From assembly GCA_025642075.2 (NCBI GenBank), contig JAODUO010000144.1, positions 327,501 through 391,500 of the forward strand: a DNA stretch of 64,000 bases, read 5' to 3'. The DNA comes from Ridgeia piscesae. Its lineage: Eukaryota; Annelida; Polychaeta; Sabellida; Siboglinidae. Within the stretch, counting starts at the first letter, position 1; the number at the start of each line of letters is the position of its first letter. Position numbers and translations under genes: made by a program. The notes beneath the pieces were generated by a model. It was not told the DNA's origin. It saw nothing but the letters and a program-made list of their open reading frames with translations, and did not search any database. Positions 1 through 14,915 of the stretch are shown piece after piece.

Positions 1-20
1 AATGAAATCATTCACGACGA

Positions 21-160
21 GTCATGTGACACATTTTGGGGTGATTTCAGCCACACGCTGCTCGTGCTACATGCAATGTTTGGAATGGATCATTATACTG
101 GAATTTCCAGAAACTGTTTACCCGTCTTCAGATTGAGGCATGTATTTGCGCTGTTCTCGC
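21..160 (+). repeat. Dispersed repeat A, copy 1
   Basis: A stretch of about 140 bp aligns by eye, in the same orientation, with 11412-11568. Shared blocks include CATGTGAC, TGCTCGTG, TACATGCAATGT, TCATTATA, and the spacing of a TCTTCA..TGAGGCATGTATTTGC segment. Divergence is substantial, with small indels, so these look like old copies of one interspersed element. No protein family was recognised in either copy. Confidence 0.6.
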
Positions 161-1837
161 GGGTGAACAAGTCGCGATTGGCGAAGTCAGTAAACTAGTT
201 CGACTAAAGCACGTCTCGTAGGTGATCTGCCAGGGCAAGTTGTTATGGCAAACGGTCCTGGCATGCGAGGATGCGTACATACAAACAGAGCTTTGTTCTG
301 TATCGTACTCAGCATAATAACCGAACTATAATTATAGTGTTATGATACGTATTAATTTATATACATAAAATAATTAGACCGCATGGCATCATGCATGCTT
401 TTATTTGTACTAGATCATATAAATTATTATCTATCCTTTTTTTTATAAAAGTTTCACTTTTTATTCGTACCTATTGTATGTGATTGTTCCTATTTATTTA
501 TTGTTTTACTAGTAGTATATTAAATGTAATAAGTTGGTGCATGTGAGTGTATTGTCATGAGACCATACTTGAATGATGAACCAACATAACAACGTATTAT
601 AATGTTTTATTGTATCAACTGCAATGAAAACACATGACAAATAAACCTGATCTGATCTTATGTGTGTATTACATTAGACCGTGTCCTACGTGACTGAGCA
701 TGGTTCTCTATGTAAACATGGTGTCATACGTACCTACACGAGCATAGTGCCCAACATACTTGAATGTATACTCTCCTGCGTACCCGAGCATGGTTTCACA
801 CGATTTAACAAGGTGTGCACGAAGCATATGCATGGTGTATAGGGCATGTTTCGTTACCTACATGAACGACGTACATGAACATGTTGGCTCACGCATCTGA
901 GCCATTTACTACTTCAACCACGAGAAAACGAAATGCGAGATCAAGTCTGTACATTTGTTTCGGTTGGTTATTTAAGAGAACAAATAGCATACGTCAGGGA
1001 CAGCGTTTGTATTTCCGCTGCATTTTTATAGAGATGGTAATCCATTACGTAGATCAGCAGTTTCCTTTTGTAAATTATTCTCCCTTTTATACCCAATCGC
1101 GGACTCCCTAGAAACCATCCCTCGACGGAATATTCTCTATGCAGCTACATTCCTCCAAGCATTTGTAGATGTGAATTAAAATGACGCCTGCATGAATGTT
1201 CTGCACCTGGCTAAACGTCCTGTTATTGTTATATTGTTATAAGTTCCGCACACTCCTCCTCTTAAGTCCGCTGACAAGTGTAGGGTATCAGTCTGATAGT
1301 GGCGCTTGGCTTCTCGCAAGTTTTGCACACATCCGTGTCATAGCGGGTGTCCGGCCTGGGGTCAGTGTACAGCCGATACGCCAACGAAAGTGAAAGGAAT
1401 AGCGGTAGCGGCAGCGAAAATGGACGGTTCAGACTTAAACACACGGTGACAAGTCAAGAGATTCTGAAGATGGTTCACGTTGTAATTTTTGTATGAACCT
1501 CTTTTTTGTACCTAATGACAGACACGCCAGTTCCTGTCAGTACGTTCACTTTGTCGGCAACAGCGAACTCGTTAGCTGTCAGGTCTGGGATGCGTCATAC
1601 TTTCGACAAACAAAACTCAACTACAATTGCTGACCGACCGCACAATAATTCCATTCATCCGCACACAGTCTTCTTGCACAAGCGATGTAGCCGGTGTAGA
1701 AGGAGACATCCTGCCGCGCCTTGTAAATGACGAGACTACGACAACCGGATCGGTTCCTAGTCACTACCCTTTGATCTAGTGTCTCCACATCGGTCGACGA
1801 CATCGGGTTCCTGTGTGTAGACGGGACACGGTTGAGA
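161..1837. other. Non-genic stretch with possible retroposon tail
   Basis: No supportable gene. AATAAA followed by a short CTGAT repeat near 640-658 resembles the 3' end of a non-LTR retroposon, but the body upstream is unrecognisable. At about 670-870 several imperfect segments containing GAGCATGGT and TACCTACA suggest a worn-out tandem repeat of roughly 40 bp. The open frames at 875-1111 and 1196-1803 are short and unsupported by homology or splice context. Confidence 0.4.
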
Positions 1838-2125
1838 GACGGCGTGAATGGTCAGCTGACAGACGGCGTTAATGGTCAGCTGACAGACGGCGTTAATGGT
1901 CAGCTGACAGACGGCGTGGATGGTCAGGCAACAGACGGCGTGAATGGTCAACTGACAAACGGCGTGAATGGTCAGCTAACACAGGGTGTGAATGGTCAGT
2001 CGACAGACGGCGTGAATGTTCAGCTGACAGAAGGCGTGAATGGTCAGCTGACAGAAGGCGTGAATGGTCAGTCGACAGACGGCGTGAATGTTCAGCTGAC
2101 AAAAGGCGTGAATGGTCAGCTGACA
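1838..2125 (+). repeat. 24-bp minisatellite, 12 copies
   Basis: Twelve head-to-tail 24-bp units with consensus close to GACGGCGTGAATGGTCAGCT plus GACA. No unit carries an indel, so the plus strand stays open as an octapeptide repeat (DGVNGQLT-like). Units 7-9 and 10-12 share the same pattern of variants (a GTCGACA unit, a GTTCAG unit, then a standard unit), i.e. a 72-bp higher-order repeat. The array ends directly against the Ty3/gypsy remnant. Whether it was ever translated is unknown. Confidence 0.9.
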
Positions 2126-3700
2126 GACGCAACCATTAATCATCGACAGCATCGCCGGCTAGATCCGCATCGCCAACGTCACAAATACTGTACTCATCCT
2201 CAGACGAAACGAACATTTCTGCCAAATTCGGGAGGTGTATGTGCCAGATATACTTCCCACCGGACCTGCCGTCTCCGACAACGTACGTTCTCGCGCCGTC
2301 GATGCCGGTTCAGCCGGGCACTCAGCATCAGTTCAAATCGACCCAGACGGAATGCTATCAGCCGATGAGAGATCTTCATTTCGCTGCATTGTGCGAGACC
2401 ATGTGTTCGACCCGAATTACTGCGACTATAATGGAAATGTTGGTCCCTTAGAGGCTGTCATCAACATGATGCATGAAGAACCACCGCAAAGAAAAAGACT
2501 CCTACCACATTATGCACGTAACCAACTTGTCGAGCTGCAAAACAAGTTTGGCGAACTGGAATCTATGGGAGTGTTCGTCCGCCCTGAAGATGTCCCCATC
2601 AGCGTCGTTTCTAGACAAGAAACGTAAAGGGAGCTACAGACTAGTGACGTCATTCACAAGCAAGTCGTTACAGCTAGCCACAGCTCGCTCTCATGCCGGA
2701 CGTAGACAGCACCCTGCGTAAAATCGTCCTATCCAACGCTTTCTATCAGATTCCAGTATTGTCAGATCTGCACGTTCATCAAATATATGGAAGACTCCGT
2801 ACTCCAGCGTATAACCACCGAATATAGCATCCGGGAAAGCAAGTCAGCGTGGCTCCGGATCCAAAACGAATGTCCAGACATGCGTTGCACGCATGCACAT
2901 CTCACGCAAGGAACACGACATCCATAAAAATACGCCAGAGATGTGAAAGGCTATCTCTATGTTGCAACCGTCGCTCAAGAAGGCTTCTTTGTAGTACATT
3001 GTAACGACCCGTTCAGCCACGCACGAGACTGCATCACCGATCTCCGACCTGTTCTCGGCGGCTTGATCATTGCACTATACACCCAGTTAGATCATCCGTT
3101 CCCCCACCAGCTGAAACAAGTGATGCACCGATACCTGTATTCACTCGACCTCGACAAGGCTATCGAAACAGTTACTCACGGTTGTCACCACTGCACGTCA
3201 CTGCGTAACGTCCTTCACACAGTGATAATGCAGTCAACGAATGACCCCCCCCCCCAGTCATAGGAATTGCCTATGCCGCTGACGTCATCAAGCGGGAGCG
3301 ATAGTTGATCTTTGTAGTCCGCGAATGTGTAACGTCGTACACCATCACGTGCACTATCGAAACCGAACGCCGCGAGACTCTATGAGAAGCGTTGATAATA
3401 TAAAGCTTTGTGTAGGAGTGACACAACTCGATTTCCCTCGCACTATCATACGAACTGATTTAGCACCAGGATTCGCTTCACCAACGAGTCGATGACGAGC
3501 TGCTGAACGAACTGGGAAGAACCGAGTAAAAATCCAGTGGCAGAAAAAGCAGTTCGAGAATTCGAGGGCGAAATTCTCCACCAACAACCAATCGTCGGCA
3601 AGCCTCGCAATTACGCCTTCGTCGAGCAGATCTTGCGGTTTCGGAACCCGGCATTACCTTTGCGCAACGGGCGTACACGCCTACCCCGAGGAACGAGGTG
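2126..3700 (+). mobile_element. Ty3/gypsy-type retrotransposon remnant (pol)
   Basis: Broken pol gene of an LTR retrotransposon. Frame 2235-2627 carries the linker before reverse transcriptase (PPQRK, the LPHYARNQLVELQNKFGELE stretch and GVFVRPEDVPIS). From about 2630 the start of reverse transcriptase follows with frameshifts ([21 protein letters not shown] near 2740-2755). It then jumps at about 2755-2765 to the linker after RNase H (CQICTFI), so nearly all of reverse transcriptase and RNase H is missing. The integrase zinc finger (H-x3-H then CHHC, about 3090-3210), the first catalytic Asp (YAADVIKRER, about 3270-3300) and the region of the catalytic Glu (NPVAEKAVREFEGE, about 3530-3575) follow, interrupted by stops and by a C13 run at 3246. 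No flanking LTRs were identified. Family-level assignment is firm; the clade is not determined. Confidence 0.82.
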
Positions 3701-4863
3701 ACAAGGCCGCTATATTGTGGAGTAGTGCGACAGTGGAATCTGATAGAAAGCGTTGAATATGTCGGTGTATAATATCAATAGTAACATGTATTGCTAAATG
3801 TAAACACAACGAACTAAGCAACTCTTGAACTCTGCTTGATGGCCAGTTACTCCGGCACCAGAGATTCCCTAGTGTGTTACTTTGCATCAGTTCTAGTTGA
3901 TTCCAGCTCTTGGAAAGGTTTTCTTAACTGACTACTTATTGTGGTTACAATGTTATAATCTTAATTATGAGGTCTCATTGAACTAGTCAATCTTTTTCAG
4001 AACATCTACACCAAGCTGATCTTCCTATGCTGGCACTGAGGATGGTCACTGTCAGGGTGCTTGTCGTTCTCAGTGGTTCTTTTACATCGCAAATTGAGAC
4101 GGGACTGACATTAACATGATTATCCGATTCACGAGTATGCACAGTCCCCATCGTTGAGAACCAGGTGTTTATACACCAAATACCGTGCCGTGCATTATGT
4201 CACAGCCATACGTATATAGTACTATAGGTACAGCGGATATGCGCACTGCAGTCTTCATGTCGGTGACTATATTATAGAAACAAATGAGAAGTGACCCCCC
4301 TCGTAGCGAAGCCCTGAGCCGGAGGCCGCGACACGGCCACAGCCAGGCAAACATGATTCGGACAGGAAAACGCGTTATTTACTTAAACAAGATGAGCGAA
4401 TGCAGGCATTAATTATTATGTAGTGATACTTATCTTGAACCGTGACGAACAAAGCGATCCTGCCGCCAGCAAAATGCAAGGATGTCCGATTGCAACATCA
4501 CATGGCGAACACAATCATAAAGCGCCCGGAGAAAGCAGCGGCCCATTGATGTAACGCCAAAAGGAAATGGCCTGAAAAACACTCCAATGAAGCAAAATTA
4601 ACGTATCTATAATTTATGTCCTACTAACAAACAACACACTTATAAAATTGCATAGCAAAATACAGTCAAATACAGTTAACTGTTTCGTGAAACCAAGGCA
4701 CGAAATCCCTTCGTGAGCTATGTCAGCCAATTAGGCCTAAAAGTAGTTCCTGAGGGTTGATCATCTTAATTAAATCATTCCGCCTGAGTAAACCAGCTAT
4801 ATTACAAACATTGGCCTAATCCGCTAGGTCGCCACTCGCATTATTACATCACATAGGATCATT

Positions 4864-4866
<3 letters not shown>
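3701..4866. other. Intergenic, nothing recognised
   Basis: Possibly contains the decayed 3' end of the Ty3/gypsy remnant in its first 200 bases. Otherwise I see no gene, RNA or clear repeat. Confidence 0.3.
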
Positions 4867-4870
<4 letters not shown>

Positions 4871-4943
<73 letters not shown>

Positions 4944-5089
4944 GTATGTATGTATGTTGTGCTGTGCGTGTGCGTGTGCGTGTGCGTGTGCGTGTGCGTG
5001 TGCGTGTGCGTGTGCGTGTGCGTGTGCGTGTGCGTGTGCGTGTGCGTGTGTGTGCGTGTGCGTGTGCGTGTGCGTGTGCGTGTGCGTGT
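4871..5089 (+). repeat. Compound microsatellite (TA)n then (TGTGCG)n
   Basis: About 66 bp of (TA)n at 4871-4938, a short TATG/TATGT transition, then a (TGTGCG)n hexamer tract at 4963-5089 with one TGTG slip near 5047. The apparent Cys-Val, Arg-Thr and His-Thr ORFs on both strands are artefacts of the repeat. The alternating purine-pyrimidine GC-containing tract can in principle adopt Z-DNA. Confidence 0.95.
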
Positions 5090-5690
5090 TTCAAAGTGTG
5101 TCAATAGTGTGTGCTTCTTGACTACTTTGATGCATAATATCATTCACAGTGCCACCTTTGATTGAGTGTCTCTCGTTCATTTCCGTACAACAGTGGATTA
5201 GCTTTACGTACTCATGCATATGTTTTACATGTAGGCTACTTGTATCATATTTATATCTTATAATTTTGAACTACTTTTGTCAACATTACTGAACAAAGTT
5301 TTATTTTAGATTTTAGTGTATATATAAAGTTTATTATTATTTAAAATATTTGTCAGCCTGATCCTAAGTGTTGCAATAAGTTCAAATCTTGTTGGTGTTC
5401 TGAAAGACATCATATTACAGCGCTTAAAAATGTGTAAATTCACATGGTTTATCTGTTACACCTGTACTACACAACTAACACAAGTAAATAACATGTTTTC
5501 TCTTCGACCCATTACTGCAACAGTGAACTCCGCCAGGTGGCGCCACAAGACTGGTGCCGTCAGAGCCCTAGGGTGCCGTTAAACCGTGGGGTCACACCAC
5601 AATTTTTCTGTAATATACCAATACTTCTAAGATTATTAGTATTACCATGATATATAATTACTAACAACACTTCCCCAATCGCTTTAATTA
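5090..5690. other. Upstream flank of the 5919 gene
   Basis: AT-rich, no gene seen. A CpG-containing segment lies at 5520-5600. Promoter elements could not be assigned. Confidence 0.3.
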
Positions 5691-5775
5691 CTTTCGCTAG
5701 TTGGAAACTACAACTGTCATCCATCGTTAGAATATAATTTGTTTTCTGTCCCCCGTTAGCTCCAGTCGCGCGGCG
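5691..5775 (+). repeat. Dispersed repeat C, copy 1
   Basis: Shares with 22391-22508 the blocks ACTTTC..CTAG, a long identical stretch spanning CTACAACTGTCATCCATCGT and TAGAATAT, then GTCC/CCCC and AGCTCCAGTCGCGCGG. It lies about 140 bp upstream of the start codon at 5919. It may therefore contribute promoter or 5'UTR sequence to that gene. Confidence 0.75.
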
Positions 5776-5918
5776 CCATGTGCTGGGGGTGAAAGTCTAC
5801 ATTCCATCATGCTTGCTCAAAATAGAATGACATCATGCAAACGTGACGCTACTGTACTGGTCATAAGGGCAAAGCAAAACGAAACAACGTGCAGCACCGA
5901 TCAATTCAAACTGTCGGC

Positions 5919-9568
<3,650 letters not shown>

Positions 9569-9677
9569 TAAGTAAACAGATCATCATATTCTGCCACCTG
9601 ACTTTGGCAATGTGACTGTTCAAACCAGAGTTATATGTTTGAGAATGCAGGATCTATCATCTATGGGAAAATGTAAT

Positions 9678-9683
9678 AATAAA
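9678..9683 (+). terminator. Candidate poly(A) signal of the 5919 gene
   Basis: AATAAA 110 nt after the stop codon, in an AT-rich context. Other AATAAA hexamers occur further downstream (for example near 10489), so the cleavage site is not certain. Confidence 0.4.
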
Positions 9684-10997
<1,314 letters not shown>

Positions 10998-11039
10998 CAT
11001 GTGAGCACGTAGTCTAAACAGCTTGCAACAACCAAAGAT

Positions 11040-11175
11040 GATCTTCTTCAAGCTGGTAACTAGCAAAAGAAACACAGGCGGCCCAGTCAAGCACTACAAA
11101 GACTATCTGAAGATATCATTGATAAGCTGCTACAGCATCCCCATCCTTGGCTGGGAATCCACAGCAGTGGACTGC
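11040..11175 (+). mobile_element. LINE ORF2 C-terminal fragment (degenerate)
   Basis: In frame from about 11051 the translation includes KRNTGGPVKHYKDYLKISL followed by SCYSIPILGWESTAVD and a stop. This matches the pattern that typically ends LINE-type endonuclease/reverse transcriptase proteins (G-x-R-x3-GG-x2-K-x-YKD-x-LK..., then W-x2-x-A-x-D). Only about 40 codons are recognisable. Clade cannot be assigned. Confidence 0.45.
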
Positions 11176-11411
11176 CAGCCGTGCCTTTGAAGTGACGTGT
11201 CTGCAGAACCTGGACCAGAAATGTCAAGCCCACAGGCAGAGGAGTCAAGACCCAAGTTCTGCAGGAGCCTGCACCCTCAGGCGCCATGTGTCACTGCCAC
11301 TGATGACATCAGTACCAGCCACACTAACACTGGCACATCCCTTTCAAAATTTAATATTCCTCTTTTTACCCCAACAAATGAAATTGCCCAGCAAAAGTTT
11401 AATCAGCCTCC

Positions 11412-11568
11412 GGCCATGTGACGTAATTTTGGGTGATAATTTCAGCATCACATTGCTCGTGTTACATGCAATGTACAGGATGCAGATGGGTCATTATATT
11501 GGGATTTCGACTAGTCATAATCCATCTTCAAACTGGAGTAGGTATTTGCATTTTTCCCACGGCTGATG
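11412..11568 (+). repeat. Dispersed repeat A, copy 2
   Basis: Diverged copy of 21-160, same orientation; see that entry for shared blocks. It sits between the LINE fragment at 11040-11175 and the 38-bp minisatellite, so it may belong to the 3' part of that LINE. Confidence 0.6.
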
Positions 11569-11618
11569 CAGTGATGTCTAGCGAAGAGAGAGACAGACAG
11601 ACAGAGAGACAGACAGAG

Positions 11619-12138
11619 TGACATCGTCTGTAGGTGGGACTCACCAATCACAACAGTGACATCCTCTGTAGGTGGAACTCACAAATTACAACAGTGACAT
11701 CCTCTGTAGGTGGGACTCACCAATCACAACAGTGACATCCTCTGCAGGTGGGACTCACCAATTACAACAGTGACATCCTCTGTAGGTGGGACTCACCACT
11801 TACAACAGTGACATCCTCTATAGGTGGGACTCTCCAATCCAATTACAACAGTGACATCCTCTGTAGGTGGGACTCACCAATCGCAACAGTGACATCCTCT
11901 GTTGGTGGGACTCACCAATTACTACAATGACATCCTCTATAGGTGGGACTCACCAATCGCAACAGTGACATCCTCTGTAGGTGGGACTCACCAATCACAA
12001 AGGTGACATCCTTTGTAGGTGGGACTCACCAATTACAACAGTGACATCCTCTGTAGGTGGGACTCACCAATCACAACAGTGACACCCTCTGTAAGTGGGA
12101 CTCACCAATTACAACAGTGACAACCTCTGTAGGTGGGA
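11619..12138 (+). repeat. 38-bp minisatellite, about 13.7 copies
   Basis: Unit consensus runs TGACATCCTCTGTAGGTGGG then ACTCACCAATTACAACAG. Units differ by scattered substitutions; one near 11836 carries a 5-nt insertion (CCAAT repeated). A (GACA)n-like stretch at 11588-11618 precedes it. It ends abruptly at the LINE fragment starting at 12139. Confidence 0.93.
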
Positions 12139-12600
12139 TCAAGTCAACGTCACACAGATCAGATTGGGCGACACCATGGTCACTCCTACCGACAGTGTCA
12201 CGAACCTCGGCGTTATCGTTGATGAGAACCTTTTTATGGATAAACACATCGCCAAAGCTGTCTGTGTATCAATTAAAAATATTATAATGATTTGAAAGCA
12301 TTATCAATCAGCCGGTTGCGGAACTACTCACGCGCTCATTACTTCTAGACTGGACGTGAGCCTCAACAAAACACAGCTACGACTCCAGCGATTACAAACA
12401 CTGCTGCCATTTGTCACGCTTTCCATGAAATCCGCTCACACCACATCTATCCTTAAATAACAACATTGGCTACCAATTGAACGACGAATCATCTTCCAAA
12501 TATCCATGTTTGCATTCAACACAATCCACCGGGTGTCGCCTACTTACTTCAGCCACCTAGTCAACCCGTACGACCCACTCCGTGAACATATGTTTTATAC
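12139..12600 (+). mobile_element. LINE reverse transcriptase C-terminal remnant
   Basis: Broken frame resembling the region after the reverse transcriptase palm of jockey/CR1-like LINEs. IRLGDTMVTPTDSVTNLGVI, then VDENLFMDKHI at about 12150-12255, are typical. After a stop, ALITSRLD, LRLQRL-like, and HWLPIERRIIFQI (about 12330-12510) keep the family order, with shifts and a TAA near 12457. Not functional. Confidence 0.75.
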
Positions 12601-12730
12601 TATACATATTTTTAGAAACGTATTTTAACGAAATGTAAATTATTTTAATAATGATGTTACCATTTTTATTGTCTCTATAATGAATGGTTATTACACTAAA
12701 TATACGCTTGTAATAATAGTTATATTTTAT

Positions 12731-13056
12731 AGTGTGGATCCGGTGTAGAACTTCGGACTCTCGACTACGAGAACCCGGGTTCGAATACTGTGCTGCGGTG
12801 TTAAAACCTTGGGCAAGTGTTTCACTCTACATTGTTCCCGTTCACTCAGCTGTATAAATGAGTAACTGGCTGTAGACAGTGGTGGATATGTGTACGAGCA
12901 GCCTTCGCGCATTAATTGTAGCATATGGCTCGATGCTTCCCAGAGAAGTCGAGACAGTGTCTGATTGAACATGTCTGTCAGGAAAGTAGTGTAAAGCGCA
13001 TTGAGCTGTCCTAAGGATTGGATACTGCGCTATATAAAAACTTACATTTTATTATT
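12731..13056 (+). mobile_element. tRNA-derived SINE (younger copy)
   Basis: A Pol III B box, GGTTCGAATAC, is at 12778-12788; a weak A-box-like TGGATCCGGTGTAG is upstream. The body contains CCTTGGGCAAGTGTTTCACT and CAGCTGTATAAATGAGTAAC, a core found in many marine invertebrate SINEs. The tail reads GCGCTATATAAAAACTTACA. The related older copy at 47277-47605 keeps the same block order. SINEs borrow LINE machinery and encode no protein. Confidence 0.75.
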
Positions 13057-14915
13057 TTTGTATTGTAATGTGTTAATATCGCTTTTTTAATATTATTTAA
13101 GTTTCTTTTTATGAACAAAATACTGTGCAAGCGCCACCATGTGGCGGACACCGGCACTATATAAAATGTTATCATTACTATTATTGACTTCTTGAAACTG
13201 TTCTTTTTGTTCGCCAAGATGAGCAGCTCAACCCGTCCTATACAACGATTCAGAGAAACGACACGACAGAATGTCCATGTTTGTGACTGAACAGTGTACT
13301 GTAGGTGTAGGTACCAGTAGGTATTAGTCACATAATGGATAGGTCAATAACAATTATTGTTCCGAACGAATTACATATTTTTGGCTACGAGTATCAGAGT
13401 CATCACAATTTTGACATTACTAGGTAGCAATTAGTAAAATCTATAGATGATAATTATAGGAAGTGTAAAATTGTGGCTCCACACGTGACGACTTCGTGTT
13501 TGTCAGACTGATCCATGGGTCACCGGACAAACTGTTATCCAGACTAGCAGGCGGGCGGGTAGAGTCGTTCATACCTATATTACATTAAAACATTCCGAAG
13601 ACAGGTAATATTGTCAGTAAATATTTTATTATGACATTACTATACAACCACAAATATATATATATATAACCATATATTTATTATGACGCAAACCACAAGT
13701 CGTAACGTTGTTTACCAACGTAGTTATATTCACACACAGCGTGCTTGTTACTTCACACGAATTGTAAATTCTACAACACGCTCACATCTTGTCAGAATCG
13801 CACGGCCAGTCCAGTATATGTAGTGCGAAAAATCTTATTTGCTCAAGAATATCAGCTAAATGAATAACGACACCACAGCGTCACATGTGTATACGCCAGT
13901 CTTCCGCTAGCCGGACACATTACAGTCTGCAGATTACCATCTCGTCTGTGAGGTGTTCATCGTCATTAAATTACTAACCTTTCGACATAATTACACTTGG
14001 CTTACTACACACGATGAACCGATAACTTTTCCAACTACCTATTGAGACATAAGCCTTCCTTGGTCTATCCATCTTGTGTTTCACCATACCGCCAAGGGCA
14101 CGTACTCTAGCGTTCTCATGGCCTATCTAAAACAACGCAGTCAACTATCGTTTACAAAAATCGATCATACTATAATTATGAATAAATAAATTCACGAACC
14201 ATACTACCTTTAAAAACGCCACCCATTAGATAAGTGTAACATGTAAACGTTACATAACTAACAGAAATGAACAAACCTTCATTGGTGAAATAGGTAATAC
14301 TGGAATAACATATAAAGTTACTTATTATGGAAATGTCTAATGTCAAGAGACAAACTAGTATGGTTATTCCAAAACAATCACAATGTTAACCTTATAATTG
14401 ATGTAGGAAGTATCGATGTATTGCAGTCTTTCCACAACTAGCAATGATAAGCGCCGACAAAGTAACTTCACTAACACTAAAATAGTAAACTCGGGCACTC
14501 GATCATACAGTAAATATTGATAGACCTAAACGAGCCCCGCATGCAGTAAGCTAAATCGTTTAAAAGCACCCGTTATGCAGCTGCATATACGCCATTCCGC
14601 ACTAAAGACACTGTCACGATGTTGACAGAATAATATCGCATGAATACAATAGCTCAGCGATGTAAAATATCACTCCCCAAGTTTCAACAATGCAAGTATT
14701 ACAGACATAGTACTTCGATTACACCATAGCTAAGGCTGACAAAAACACACAGATACACGGACGCGCGCGTGCATGCACGCATTCACACAAGAAGTAGTTG
14801 TTATTCATAGTCTGCACTTATACCAAATTCAGCGAGGAGAAACACAAAGCACTCACAGTGCTAATTACGGTGTCATCAGCATGCGCTCTCGTTCTCACTC
14901 TCGACCGACCGTTCC
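13057..14915. other. 3' flank of the zinc-finger gene
   Basis: AT-rich and without coding signal; part of it is likely 3'UTR of the minus-strand zinc-finger gene. Short (TA)n near 13656. Confidence 0.4.
13677..13682 (-). terminator. Candidate poly(A) signal of the zinc-finger gene
   Basis: TTTATT on the plus strand reads AATAAA for the minus-strand gene, about 1.23 kb after its stop. A second AATAAA (minus) lies at 13630-13625. Either could be used; neither is confirmed. Confidence 0.3.

Noticed and set aside
1832..2368. 178-codon frame as a repeat-protein gene
   Set aside because: It is the 24-bp minisatellite running into a wrong frame of the retroelement; no start or splice context.
5889..5918. 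Upstream start of the 5919 gene
   Set aside because: The first codon there is GTG; the first ATG in the frame is 5919, in good context.
12778..12788. B box as a tRNA gene
   Set aside because: No cloverleaf can be built around it; the flanking core and tail identify a SINE.
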